Positions 46,441 to 60,200 of a stretch of DNA of 64,000 nucleotides are shown here, in pieces. Origin of the DNA: Brachynemurus nebulosus (Eukaryota; Arthropoda; Insecta; Neuroptera; Myrmeleontidae). The stretch spans positions 1 to 64,000 of the forward strand of contig JAPWDM010000067.1 of assembly GCA_035578155.1 (NCBI GenBank), read 5' to 3'. A program made the position numbers and the translations under genes. Every line of letters starts with the position of its first letter. The stretch's first letter is position 1. The notes below the pieces were generated by a model, which saw only the letters and a list, made by a program, of their open reading frames with translations, ran no database searches and was not told the DNA's origin.

Positions 46441-48424
46441 TAATCCACTTCTATGTTGATTCCTGGTCTCTTTTCCTGCGTTTCTAATATTTATGTCAAT
46501 AAAAAATGTGCTACCGTAACAAGGATGAATAAGTACGCATTCAGACTTCACACCGTATTTTTTTGTATTTATTTTATGAGTACCTAATCTTTAATATATT
46601 AAAAATTTACGCGAAGATGGTCACTTTATCAGCAGTATCCAAAAAAATTTAAAAATATCGGTGGTTTTTGAAAAATTAACAAAAATCGTATAATTTCTTC
46701 TCTATGAAAAATAGGGGTCAAAAGAGACGAGAAAAGAGTAAATGGGGACAACCCGTAGGGTCGACCAAAATTGAAATTCTAATATAAAATAATTTCGAAC
46801 TTTTTGTATTTATACATTCAAAAAAGAAATAATAGGTACTTGATGATTTTCTGTAAAAATAAACGTAGAATCTAAAATAAAGTTTATATACTCCTGTCGT
46901 TTACCCCTAAGTTTACATTCCTCCTATTCTTATTTTAGTTCAAAAAATAATTTTTCAAAAGACTAAGACATAATAATTAATAACAGTGAGATTCTACGTC
47001 CATTTTCAGACTTTTGTCTAATACAGACGTTACCTAGAATTTTTTTATCTACAAAAACATCAGTCTACAGAATTTAATTTATTAGTTAGGAAAATAATTC
47101 AAATATGTCTCACTAACAATAAATGTCTTAAATGAGTTTAAAAAATCAAAACGATAATGTTTATTAAATTGCGTAAAAGCTAGTAAATGCAATAACAGAT
47201 ATGATGAATTTATAAGGATTTTCTTGTACTACAAAATCTTAAAAATATGGGAACGCGTACTTTTTTTTCGTTAATTGTGTTTTATTCTTTTGCACAAAAT
47301 TTTAAAAATACTTTATTTTCTTAAGAAAGGGAGGCAACTTTAGTCACAGATATGCCTATGAACAGTTTTTGGTAATCCGGGAAAAACGAAAACACTTTTT
47401 AAAATTTTTTTATTGTTAAAATCGAAATGTTATTTTAAAGAGGGTTAAAATTACCATATTTTATATTAAAATTTTGACACAATCACTCCCTAATTAACGA
47501 GCCTTACTTAATATTAGCAAATTGAGAAAAAACACGTCAATTAGATTTTTTTACACAGATTTTATTTGTTATATAATTCAAAAGGATATTTTAAAAATGT
47601 GTATGAATGGCTTTCATTAAATAAATTTCAATATATCTTCCATTTATTTTAACAGTGGAATGTCCTTATTAGTGGCTATACTTTCGGCTTGGAGCGAATT
47701 AGACGAAGATTTTCTTCTAAAACCAAATTTAATAATTAATTAAAGAAATAAAAAAAATTTGTGGATTTCCTACCGTTCAAATATAATCTTTATTGTATGT
47801 AAAAATGTTATTACATTTTTTCAAAAAACTGTAAGTAAACTGTAAAATTTTCTTTACAAATATGTTAAAATAGAGAAATGTTTCCTTTTTAATTTATTTT
47901 TAACTCTTTTTAAATGATTCACTTTAAAATTTTTTAATATTTCTTAATCGAAATTTCATAAAAGAATGTGTCAAAATTTAAAAAAATTTTTCTTTGTTAA
48001 AAAAAAAAAATTGAATGTGCAAAATTATTTAATATTAGAATGCTCTGATTATACAATTCTAATCATAACTGTATTGTCAATTGGATAGAAAATTACGTAA
48101 AAATATTATTGTTTGAATATGATTTAACGTAATTTTTATACGATTGAAGCAAACTCTTATTAATTTTAGGAAGGTGTAAATATAATCTAAATTCTGATCA
48201 TATCACATAACAGATATCGTCGGGAGTTTTCTTGTCAAAAAAAATGGAACAGAGATACATTATAAAAACATTTAACTGACAGAGAAATAGAATATAGCCG
48301 AATCGTTAAATTGGATTAAAAAAATCATGACACGCTACTTATAAAGCGGTTTTTTTCGAATTTAGCTCGTAAAAAATGAGACAGAAAAAAAAAGAATGCG
48401 AGTGCGAGTGAAATGGAGAACGAC
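46441..48424. other. Intergenic AT-rich DNA
   Basis: Long A/T runs; no gene, element terminus or tandem repeat recognised. Confidence 0.45.
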
Positions 48425-48703
48425 ATATTTCCTAGTTTTTCTCGAAAAGTAAATAATTTAGAGCAATTGTATAAAAACATTTTTTATGCATTTTACCTTT
48501 TACTATCGCTTGGTGTAAAAAAAAATTTGAAAAATTGCTTAATTCTGGCAAAAAACTCATTTTGTTGACAAAAAACGCCCGGAAAACCTACTTCTGGGCA
48601 TCCGACGTGTCTGGCTAACGAACTCATCCAACGATTTGGAAAATCGAATTCGCACACAAAATTTCATAAGCATTAAACGTTTCGTTCGAGAGTTATCGCG
48701 CGG

Positions 48704-48763
<60 letters not shown>

Positions 48764-48886
48764 TTTAGTGAATATCATTTTCGTATTCTAGGGACCTCAA
48801 AACATATTTCTGATATGGTCCCGGGCTTAGGTCGCACATGACACCTGGCGTAAAAGCTGAATTTCCAGTTTTGGAAATTCGCTAAA
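48425..48886 (+). mobile_element. Helentron/HINE-like element, copy H4, 5'-truncated
   Basis: It carries the 3' module (ctacttctgggcatccgacg, gtctggctaacgaactc), a (TA)n run at 48707-48760 and gggacctcaaaac..ggtcccgggct. The 3' hairpin is gaatttcca/tggaaattc, followed by GCTAAAA. It lacks the 5' signature. It is immediately downstream of the Tudor gene. Confidence 0.6.
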
Positions 48887-49412
48887 ATCAAAATAGATAT
48901 TTTTTCAACTACTGTCAAATACCCCATTATTAAAATAAGTAAAATATAGTTTTTGAAATTTTCAGATGTTTATCAAATATTGTTTATTATATCTTTTTAA
49001 GTAGTATTTATTAAAAAAAATTCAGAAAATATAAAATGAAAAATTCTTAAGCTAACTTAAACAAAAACAAAACATGAATCTAATAACATTACAATAAAAT
49101 GTTACAAAATTGAAATTATCCATATTATTTTTGACATCCGGTAACACCGACTTCGTTAATTCATATGAAAAGGAAAGAATATTTACCAATGAAAGTTATT
49201 TAAAAAAAAATATATATTTTACGAAGTATAAAAAATTCTTTTTGAATTAAAAAACTTTTTTTAAATTCAGTAACTGTGACAAAAAACTAAAAAATATTAC
49301 ACTGTTTTGCAAAATTTATAATTTTTTTCGTAACTTAAAACATTCTACGTCAGGAAATTTAAAAAAATAAAAAAATTCTTAATCGTCATAATTATTAGTG
49401 TTCAAAGCGGGT

Positions 49413-49549
49413 TCATATAGCTGCTAATATATGCGGCATTCGAATTCTATATTGTCCTTCTTCTTCTTTTTCTAATACTTCCACACTGTAAATTTCGCCA
49501 CGTTCAAGTAAAGTTGGAAATTTGTCAGAGGTAATACTGATCGGTACAT
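49413..49549 (-). CDS. Tudor gene terminal coding exon g
   Basis: The acceptor is tgtattttag and the split codon gives Asp. It encodes VPISITSDKFPTLLERGEIY, SVEVLEKEEEGQYRIRM and a C-terminus PHILAAI before TGA (49415-49413). Candidate AATAAA signals on the - strand lie near 49012-49007 and 48988-48983, implying a 3' UTR of about 400 nt. Confidence 0.75.
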
Positions 49550-52500
49550 CTAAAATACAAAATAATAAAAAGTGATATAACCCCTTAATATTCATTGACT
49601 TTTTTTTCGATCTGTTGCATATTTTCTCTACATAACACGCTTAATGTATTTAGCAAAGATTATGAATATGAAGACTAATATAAACTAAAAACGATTGTTT
49701 TTAATTCAATAAAAATTGTGAAATTATTAATTCCAATTATCATTTAATTAAAATTAATAATAATATAATTAATTAATAATTAATTAATTAGAATAATTAA
49801 TAAAACATAATTAAAACGTTGTAAGATAGTATTACCTGTCAATGTGCAAATTAATGCAATTCCAGGTGCAGTAGCAAATTCTTGAGGCAATGCCCGAATG
49901 TCAGCTGTTGTCACATATTCATAATTTCCAAAATCAACAAACAACACTAATGCTGAACTTTGTTCAACTTTCAAACAGACTGCGCGATACCAATCACCTA
50001 AAATATCAAATAAAATTATAAGTATACACAGATGCAGTAGAATTACATCCTTCTTATAAAAAACAAATAAGTGAGGTAAAACTTTATTCAAAGCTGTTTG
50101 TATCATAAAGTGAAAATAAATCTATTAAAGCAGTATTCTAATTTAAAATTTTTTAAAATTCGTTTTTTTTATTTTTTATTTATTTATTTTATTTTATTAT
50201 TATTATTATTATTTTGAAAGTACAACTTTGAAAAACATATCCTTAAAAGAAAATTTAAAAATTTTGAAAACTTACAAAGTTATAGACATTTTAATACAAT
50301 AGATTCCGGTATCAGGTATTATACACCAAAATTTTAAATAAATTTTTGTTGAAACTACATTTTTCAAGCTAGTCGACATGATTTCTCGAGTTCTGTTTAT
50401 TCAATCAACTTCAAATTTGGCATATACCCAAGGTTTATTATATGTTTGGGAGGTTTGCTCATTGTAGGTTTTACCGTGGACTGCAGTATAACCAGGTCCG
50501 GACTATTTTTGTTTTTATTATGTCTTAATAATTTTAAAGTGAACAAAAATATTTAAATTACTTTAATGATAATATTAAATACCCGAGTCAAGTTTTCAAA
50601 AAAGAGAATAAAAAATGATTAATATGATTTTTTCAATTAAATATGAATAAAAAATATGAAATATATTTATTATACAGTTTGTCATAAAAATAGAGAAATA
50701 TTCAATTATGTTACACGTGTCTGTATTCATTCTCTGTATGTCATAGAATTCGGAAATTATGAAGCATTAAGGAAATACTCTGCCTTAATTTGTTAATTAC
50801 GGGATAATTTGGATTTCTCTATGTTTTTAACTCAACTGATCAGGAATAATTTTAGCCAAAAGTTCTTAGAAATGCTACTGTGTCCTTTTTTCCAGATTTT
50901 TTGGATCCACAGTTGAAAACTTCGTGGTTCGAGATGTTTTTTTAATACCAATATATACACTTTCATGCAAAATTTCGTTTATTAAAGATCACTTTTTCTA
51001 TTTCACTCTATTTCACCTTATCGCATCCTTTTTCGGAAATCGAAAATAGTTAACGTCTTTATTTAATGTCTGATATCGTGAATTTCTGCAGTTTGACACT
51101 GAACACCGTATATAGAAAATTCAACGAGTTTTGCCATGCGACTTCAATAAAGCGTCTGCTCATTATACTTTCATATAACGTATGTTAGAGATAATTTCAT
51201 AATTTTATTAATTAATCAGCCAATTATATTATATTTGTTCATGCCAGAGTTCAAACAAGATTAAAAAAGTAATTTTAAAATAAAAGCATTTTAAATAGAT
51301 AAATCTTACAAATAAAATTTCTAAAAACGTTTGTTTTGTAAAATTAAATAATTTTTCATAAAATTTAAAAATAAAACGTATTTTTAAATAAATTTACATT
51401 CAAAAGAAATTTTAAACTTGACAACGGCTTTTTTAAATAAAATTATTCAAGGGCATACGTTTGGTATCCTGTATATCTCAAAGCATTGGAAAATACACTG
51501 TGTTTTGCATTTTTTTTCTTTATCAAAATTACATTTATTTTATACATAATACATATTTTCTTAAGAAAAGGAAAGAAAATTATGTTGTTTCGTTGATAGC
51601 AATGGTCGATGCAAAAACTTAAAGTGAACCGGATATACCAGGCATGACTATAAAAAATATAAGAACAATTTTAAATGCCGGCCCTGAAGTAACAATTTTC
51701 AAGAAGGTATTAATAAAATTAGTTAAAATAACTAAATAACTTATCTTTGGTAAAAAATAACTAACAAAATGTGAAAAATTAATAAAAATAATTATATTAA
51801 ACTGAATATTATATTATAGTAACTAATAATTATTCAGAAATAATACTTTAAAATTAAAAAATGATAGTTAATATACAAATATTGTTGATGATCAATTGAC
51901 GTTATAAAAACAGCTGATTGCAGTCCAAAAGCCTGCAAAAGCCAATACATGTATAGTATACGGATTGCATCTACCTCATAACATATATGTAAACCTTGCA
52001 TATACCATCAATACAGGTTGTTTTATGCCTTATATGGTAAGAACTACGAATATTACAAAATTTTAATTTTTTCTATTTTTAAAAAATAAAAAACCTTAAC
52101 AATAACGTCAAAAAAATAATTTTTTTCAGACAGCCGCCACTTTTATATTTTTAAATTTTTTTTTATTATAGTACCTGCCAGAATGACAACCTTTTTAAAC
52201 CAGAATCTCTTTCTTTTTTTGTTTCAAATGAACACAAACCCCAAAATCATGTCAACACATCACTTTTTTACATGACTATATTTAAATCGTATAAAATGTC
52301 AACTACTGGATTATTTTTTAAAAGAACTCAAAAAATTTATAATTAATTACCTTCAAATTTTGCAATACATGAACCTCCTTCGCACGGTGTAAAAGGTTTT
52401 GGCTTAAATTTTTCAATATATTCGAAAAGATCTTGCGTCAATTGGTTTTGAACATAAGTTAAAGCTTTTAAATCATTTTTGTAACATATTAAAATTTTAT

Positions 52501-53036
52501 CTTCTACATCCATTATGTTTTCAAATATTAACTGAAATTATATTTAAAAATTTAAGAAATATATAATGTACGTACATTTCACATTTTAAGTAATTATTAT
52601 TTACCTCTGTTTTACCTAACGGGAGCTCTTCCATTTTAATAACAGTTGCATCTTCTTTATTTTCCTTCACAGTATTATTCGATTCCAGCGTTGGCGTTTC
52701 TTTAGGTGCTGCCGCCTTTGGTTTATTTTCATTGTTTACAACAGTCTTCGTATTAACTGACGTACTTAACTTATTCGTTTCATTGATATTTGTTCTCTCA
52801 TTTACAGAAATTGATTTTCTGCTCGCGTTGTCTTCTATTAGGGGAGGTGAAGGAATAGTGCAAGTACTTAATTGAACTAAACGTTCATTTAAATTAACGT
52901 TATCATTTAACGAAATCAGCGTAACACCACTTTCCAAATCATCAAACATCTAAATTAAATGAAAATAATTATTACTTAAATTTGCTTAGAATAATTAGAA
53001 TAAACAATTACAGAGCAAATGAGATTTTGAAATTTT

Positions 53037-53122
<86 letters not shown>

Positions 53123-53415
53123 TTTTCATTTTACATATATATATATAATTATTTTCATTCAACATATAATTACTCAGTATACTACATATGTAAATATGTT
53201 TTACACTATGACTTGGAAAGTTTAAAAACACACATTTCTTTATTTTTTTAAAAAATAAGAAATAATTACTTAGTCTAATATTGAATATAAAGGAATATTT
53301 TTTAAAATTTATTTTAAATATTTTTTTTACAATGCTGTAGTGTGGCGACCCGAGTTCTTAGAAAAATTTCCCCTACAGCTAAACAATTACAGAGCAAATG
53401 AGATTTTGAAATTTT

Positions 53416-53485
<70 letters not shown>

Positions 53486-53524
53486 ATATATATATATATA
53501 TATTTATAATATATATATATATAT

Positions 53525-53597
<73 letters not shown>

Positions 53598-56500
53598 TAT
53601 AAAAAATTTCAAAATCTCATTTGCTCTGTAATTGTTTAGCTGTAGGGGGATTTTTCTAAGAACTCGGGTCGCCACACTACAGCATTGTAAAAAAAATATT
53701 TAAAATAAATTTTAAAAAATATTCCTTTATATTCAATATTAGACTAAGTAATTATTTCTTATTTTTAAAAAAAATAAAGAAATGTGTGTTTTTAAACTTT
53801 TCAAGTCATAGTGTAAAACATATTTACATATGTAGTATACTGAGTAATTCATGTAATCCAGTATATTGTAATGTTTTAGAGTAATATTTAATACAAATTA
53901 ATAAATAGAACTGAACTTAATGTACATCTATTTTTTTTATTTTTATTTTTAATAATTATGTACATAACCACATTTCTTACACTGCTAAAAACATATTTAA
54001 ATAAAAATTTCAAAATAATATTAACGGTTTGGAAAGATAATGAAAGTTGAGTGAGGGAAATCGTTTTATGCTGAGTTGCTACGACTGAGAAAGTTTACAA
54101 CCGACAAGCTTATGTGCAGTAATCGACTTTAACCTTTTTAAAAAATTTCAAATATCAAAATTAAATTGATACAAATTTTTTGTTCTTTTTTTTGCTAAAA
54201 AAAAATATTATATGAAAAGTACCATTTTAAATTTCGTTTTAGATTCAACGCACTTCTCGAAATATTTAATTTGTGCCACTGATAATGGACTATCTGGTAG
54301 TCCTTTAAGTTTAACGTCTACAAGGACGCGAGGTATTTCATACATTGGTTCAAGTAATTTTCTGATATCATCCGTATCTACAGTTTCGCCATTTCCGTAA
54401 TCTATATAGAGCACTTCTGCAGTTTGATTGTTTGCTGACAATTTTCTAATTACAGCGCGGTACCATAATCCATCTTCTGAAAATTTTGCTGCTACACACT
54501 GTCCAACACTCAATGTTCCATTAAATGGAGGTACTGAAAATTTCAAATATATATTTTTCAAATTTTATTTTAATATTTTGCTCTTAAATTCTGAGAAACC
54601 ATCTCATCTAGAGATTAGACTTCTAAAGAATAGTTTCTAACAGTATTAACAGTATTTCCGTTTTTTAGAATAAAAACGCGGATTTAAAAAAAAAAAATGA
54701 TTTGCTCTATGATCTTTCTAGAACAAAAAGTTGTGGAAGTATATAGTGGAGCTTACAATAGTCTAAAATAATCCACTTCAAATTTTAATCGTGTTTTTTA
54801 AAATTCATTATAACTATACTTTTTTGACAAATCAAAATAAAAAGAAAAAATTTGAAAATCTTTTTTTTTTTTTTAATGGACACCATTTTTTTTTTTCGAA
54901 TCAATTTTAAATATCCACACTTTATAGCTTAATCAAAATAAACGAATGTCAAAAGTCCCCATCGATCCCACTTGTGCTAAAAATTTTATTCAAGGTCAAA
55001 GATAAGAAGATAGCTCTTTAAAAAAGTACAATATCATCAATTTAAAGTTTGTTCGAGCCGCAGTTTTGGAGAGTACCAAACTGTCAGAATTGTGCGCAAA
55101 ACGTTTTAGTCATTATTAAGACCGTTTTGCGCATACTAAAATTGCTTTGCGCATAATCCTGAGTTTGGTACTATCCAAAACTGCTGCTCGAACAAACCTT
55201 TAAACTTTTGCTCTATCTCTTATCATTTTCGAGATACTTGGAAAATTGAATTTTTACCCCAATTTTTTAAGGTAATATTTAACCCATTATATCCCACTCC
55301 TGTTTCTACTGGTCAGATTTTGATGAATTTCCACGCAAAGATCTAGAATGGCAATATAAAGTAATTCCCCAAAGATGATCCTTGTATCCTTCCCAGGATA
55401 ATAGTAAAGGCCTGTATTATATATAATATTCTGGGTCGTGGTGTATATAAAAACTTTGGCGGGAAATATGAAGTAAATTTATCAGAAGTAAGATAAATAT
55501 TGTTAACATTAAAAAAACGAAATAAAAAGGTTAATGATCCTTTTTTTTAAAACTAATTTATTATTCTGGACTTTCTGAAACTGACATTACGAAAATAAAA
55601 GTGGTTACGTTACTTCAAATAAATAATATCTGTTACCCCGATATCATGTTATTTTTATTGAGAATATTTAATTTTTATTATGTTTAGGAAAATTTTCACA
55701 CAAAATCTTTTCAAAATATTTCAATGATTTTCCAGTATTTCCATTTAATTTGTCAAAATTTCTAAAAAAATTCACATATTATTCGACTACTAAATCGTCA
55801 GTCACATTTCATTCCTTCTTTGTTTAACTATTTTACAGCTAATTATCCTTATCTCTCATTCACGAAGTTAGCCATGAACAAAATACGTGGAATAATCTCT
55901 ACAAGATATTACTCTTTGACTACGTTACAACCCAGTGTATTTTAAAACATATCTGTCAGTTCTCTACTGAAATGTTCTATTTTAATATTTATTTTTATCA
56001 ATTATTTCATTTTTAATACTTTAAACATATATTTTACTAACACTCGGACAGGGTTTTTTAAATTAAAAAATAATAATTTTAAAAATCAATGCAAAAATTT
56101 GTGGCAGCCTGCATTGCGCATTGCAGACCCTTTTTTAAATACTTCTAATAGTTCAACTGGAAGCTTTTTAATGGTAATTTTTACACAGACGGAGAGAGAA
56201 AGGTTCAAAGAGCGTTATTCAATTGTAATTTTATATATTTAAATACCTTTAATTAAGAAAACAACCCGTAAAGTTGACTTTCCCACGGTATTACGTGTAA
56301 TATTGTGGTCACTAATGGGTTAAAAAAGAATGATACTTACACGTGCTACCATAAGCGCTCATCAACTCATTAATCTTTTGTAAATTCTGCGAAGATTCTC
56401 GACATTTAACAAATATACTTTTTTGACTTTCAACATTAGCTATAACAACCATACAACCTGATACTAATTTAGGTTTCGGAATATTAAACGCTGTACAATC

Positions 56501-56711
56501 ACTGACATTTTCATCGTTTAACTTCTCATTAATATATTCGTTTGAATTATCTTTTGAATGCCAGCGAGATAAATTCATTTCACAGATAGCAGACTTGCTT
56601 TTTCTATCTTTTAATACACAAAATACTTTTTCTCCATTGTCATCAATCTTTTCAACGGTAAACCCAAGTGTTTTATTCGGCTGAAAAGTTTTAAGTAAGT
56701 ATATCTAAAAT

Positions 56712-56749
<38 letters not shown>

Positions 56750-57183
56750 CAAAAAACAAAAAAGGAATCAAAAAATTCTGTGGTACAATTAAATATTCAC
56801 AAAATAAATAAATAAAAAGTTTTTAAACTGTAGATAATGAGTCTATTGAATAAATACCCCTGTCGCAGCATTCTGCATAACATAGCGAATTTCCGTTTAA
56901 AAAAATTAGTTTTTCTCGGAAACTAGTTGACATAGAATAATAGTTTAAAGACCTTTTTTGTGTGATTTTTTCTCCTCGTTTCAATGGTGTAAAAAAATGT
57001 TGCAAAAATTTTGAATAAAGGGAAATTTTGGCAAAAAACTGATTTTTTTCATAAAAATTGCCAAAAAAACCATGTTCCGGGCATCGGACGTGCCTGGTTA
57101 ACGAACTCGTCCAACGGTTTGGGACTTCCAATATTTTCACCAAATTTCGTAAAAATAGAACCTTTCGTTCGAGAGTTATCGTG

Positions 57184-57274
<91 letters not shown>

Positions 57275-60200
57275 TTTAGCGAATATTATTTTCGGTTTCT
57301 AGGGACTTCAAAACAAATTTCTGCCATGGTCCCGGGCTCAGGTCGCGTTATGACAGTGGCAGTAATAGCTGAATTCCATTCTGGAAATTCGCTAAAAGAA
57401 GTATTCACTTTTACTTTCTATTTTTCAAATTCTTACTTAAATAAAAACATAAGCGATTTCCAGGTATTTACATAGGGTTCCTGTACACGATCAGTAATAT
57501 TGCCAGTATTTACTGACAAAAATAATGAATCATTATTTTTATAATATAAATTCTATATATGAATACTTCAGTATTGTTAATACACAATCAGTAGTAATGT
57601 CAGTATTTCAAAATACTGACAATATTACTGATCGTGTACAGGCCGCCTTAGTGTGGAAGTATTTACTGATATAATTCCAGTTAGTACTTCTTTTTAGTTG
57701 AATAAAACAAGTAATGACTTAAGTCAATAAGTAATTTGGCGTTTGTTATAATTCTCCAAAATCAAGTGTTTATTTACAAGTAAAAGGTATCTTTTAGTCA
57801 AGTAAAATGAAGTAATACGTTACACATTAAAAATATTTTCAGTCTTAGAACCATCTTCAGAGTAGGTTGAGAAATTAATGTACTTAAAACTGGTTTTTTC
57901 AATATCATCCAACTTTATCTATTTACGTACAGTTGTCCCTAAATAAAAATTTACGAGTTTTCCGTGTTTATTTTCAACAACATTACACTCCCCCTGCACA
58001 TTTTCGAACTATAAACCTCATATTTATTCATTTCTCATTTCTTCTACTCTGAAGATGGTCGTAAGACTGAAAACGCGTTAAGTAAATTATTATTTGTAAA
58101 GTGAATTTGACGAAGTAATTAAAACTTTAAATATTTTTAATATTTAAGATAAAATTTCACAAAGTAAATTTGTCAACAATGAATTATTTAATACGTTATA
58201 CTTAAAAGTATTCACTTCTTTGCATAAGTAACTACTTAATAAGATTTTACTTTTTTTATTCAATAGACCCAATATAATAAGAATTTTATCTACGACTACC
58301 ATGAATATGCTTGTTTATTGTACAAAGTACTATCTAGGTAAGCTATGTTTTACATACAGCTGTACAGAAAGTTGTACTTTACACGCATATATGCGTAAAG
58401 AGACAGAGCCTGCTACACGTTTATTAAGGTTAACTTCAAAAATACATAACTGCTTGCATGAGGCAGAGTCAAAAGTTCAAAAATGCATCAGACGCATCAC
58501 AACGAAAAATCAAAAGTTCATTTTTGCATTTGATGCGTCAAAACAATGCATCAAGAAATTTGGTGATGCGTGTCCAAGATGCTGTAACGTGCATAATGTA
58601 GAATTATAACTACTTGCCATATTATGTAGGTATTAACACCAACAGGAATAATTCCGAAAAACTAATTGTTGAAAAAGATGAATGTATTTACCTTTTATTA
58701 AAATTGTTTAAACTATTTGAATACATTTTGCACTCAAAATATGTAATATTTTTTATTCAAATAATTTGAATATTTTCAATTTCAAGTAAGTTCAAGTTGA
58801 AATTCAAAGATAATATACCTATACAAGGACTGAATTGCTATATTATCTATAGTCTATCATGCTACATTATCTGTCTTGTCTATAGCCAAATTAGAGGCTA
58901 AATGATGCCAACAAAGAACAAAGAGAACGAACATTACTATGTCTATACTGGGGAAACGAGCGTAACCACAAAGGACAGAAAATAAACCCCCACTATGTTA
59001 GATATGTGCACGCGGAGTTGTGTGTGTTAGTCCGTTGGATGTTGTGTGTATTAGTGTCTTGCATACATACATATAATAATATGTACGTGGTGGTGGTACG
59101 TATGATGTACGTATACCACGTACATATACCGTGTTAATACGAGAGGTAACAATATAACAACAATTGAAACATACCCATTGAGTGCTGGCGAATGAATGAG
59201 GACTAAGCAGCCTAAGATGCACATAAAAGCACATAAGTGATTGCAGAAAAGAGATAGATGTATTCGTTCTATTTGTTCTGTGGATGCCAATATTTTTACT
59301 TAGTAAATTTTTTTTACTTAGCAACTGAATGTTTACATTTGTTTTTAACTTATTTTAACCACAGAGAAAATTTTTTTGTCTCAAAATGCCGGACCTTTTA
59401 CTGCCAGTGACAAATACAATAAATAAGGTGACAAAAAAATAAATAAAATCAGAGATGTCAACACCAAAAAATGATACTCTAGGAATTTGCAAAATAGAAA
59501 TTATACTAAACTATGTTGGTAAAATTGAATATTACTTACAATTATTCCGTATTCCGACAAATCTGCCACAGATGGCGGCACTTGTATTAGTGAATAAAAG
59601 CATATAAAAGCATTTTGAGTCGCCATATTGCATGACGAGTTGACTCATCTTAATCATTTGAATTTAAAGCGTTAATAAAGGAGGGGTATCGATAAGGCCT
59701 TATTTCCGCCTCAAAAATGACGAAAAAAAAGATGTCTACGATTTAATGTTTTCTTTATATATCTTAAAAGTAGACTATATGTCTGACAAGAAAATATGTA
59801 TATAAAAGGAAAAAAACTACAATGAGGAATATGCATGTTTTCTTTTTTTATTTCATAAATTTCTTAAACATACCATAAAAAGTCACAAAAATATATAATG
59901 AGTACAAGTTGCTCCTTTATTTAAGAAAAATAAATAAATTAATTTCAACTCTACATCACCATTATTTAAACAAGGCAATTTGGCGGGCTGATGTCACCAG
60001 TGTCAATTAAAATAAGATAACTAATGCCAGCAGGACCAACACTAGACTTTACTGGTTGGGAAGGCGCGAAAAACAAACAGGCTATAACAACCTAGCAAAT
60101 TCCTAGCTTGTGTCAGGATGTTGAATTATTGAATAAAAAACCAAACGTACATAGATCTAGTGTCCCAGGATAACGTAACTTGCGTAACTTGATCATTAAT

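Noticed and set aside
54212..54640. + strand frames at 54212-54400 and 54428-54640
   Set aside because: They are antisense shadows of the Tudor exon c.
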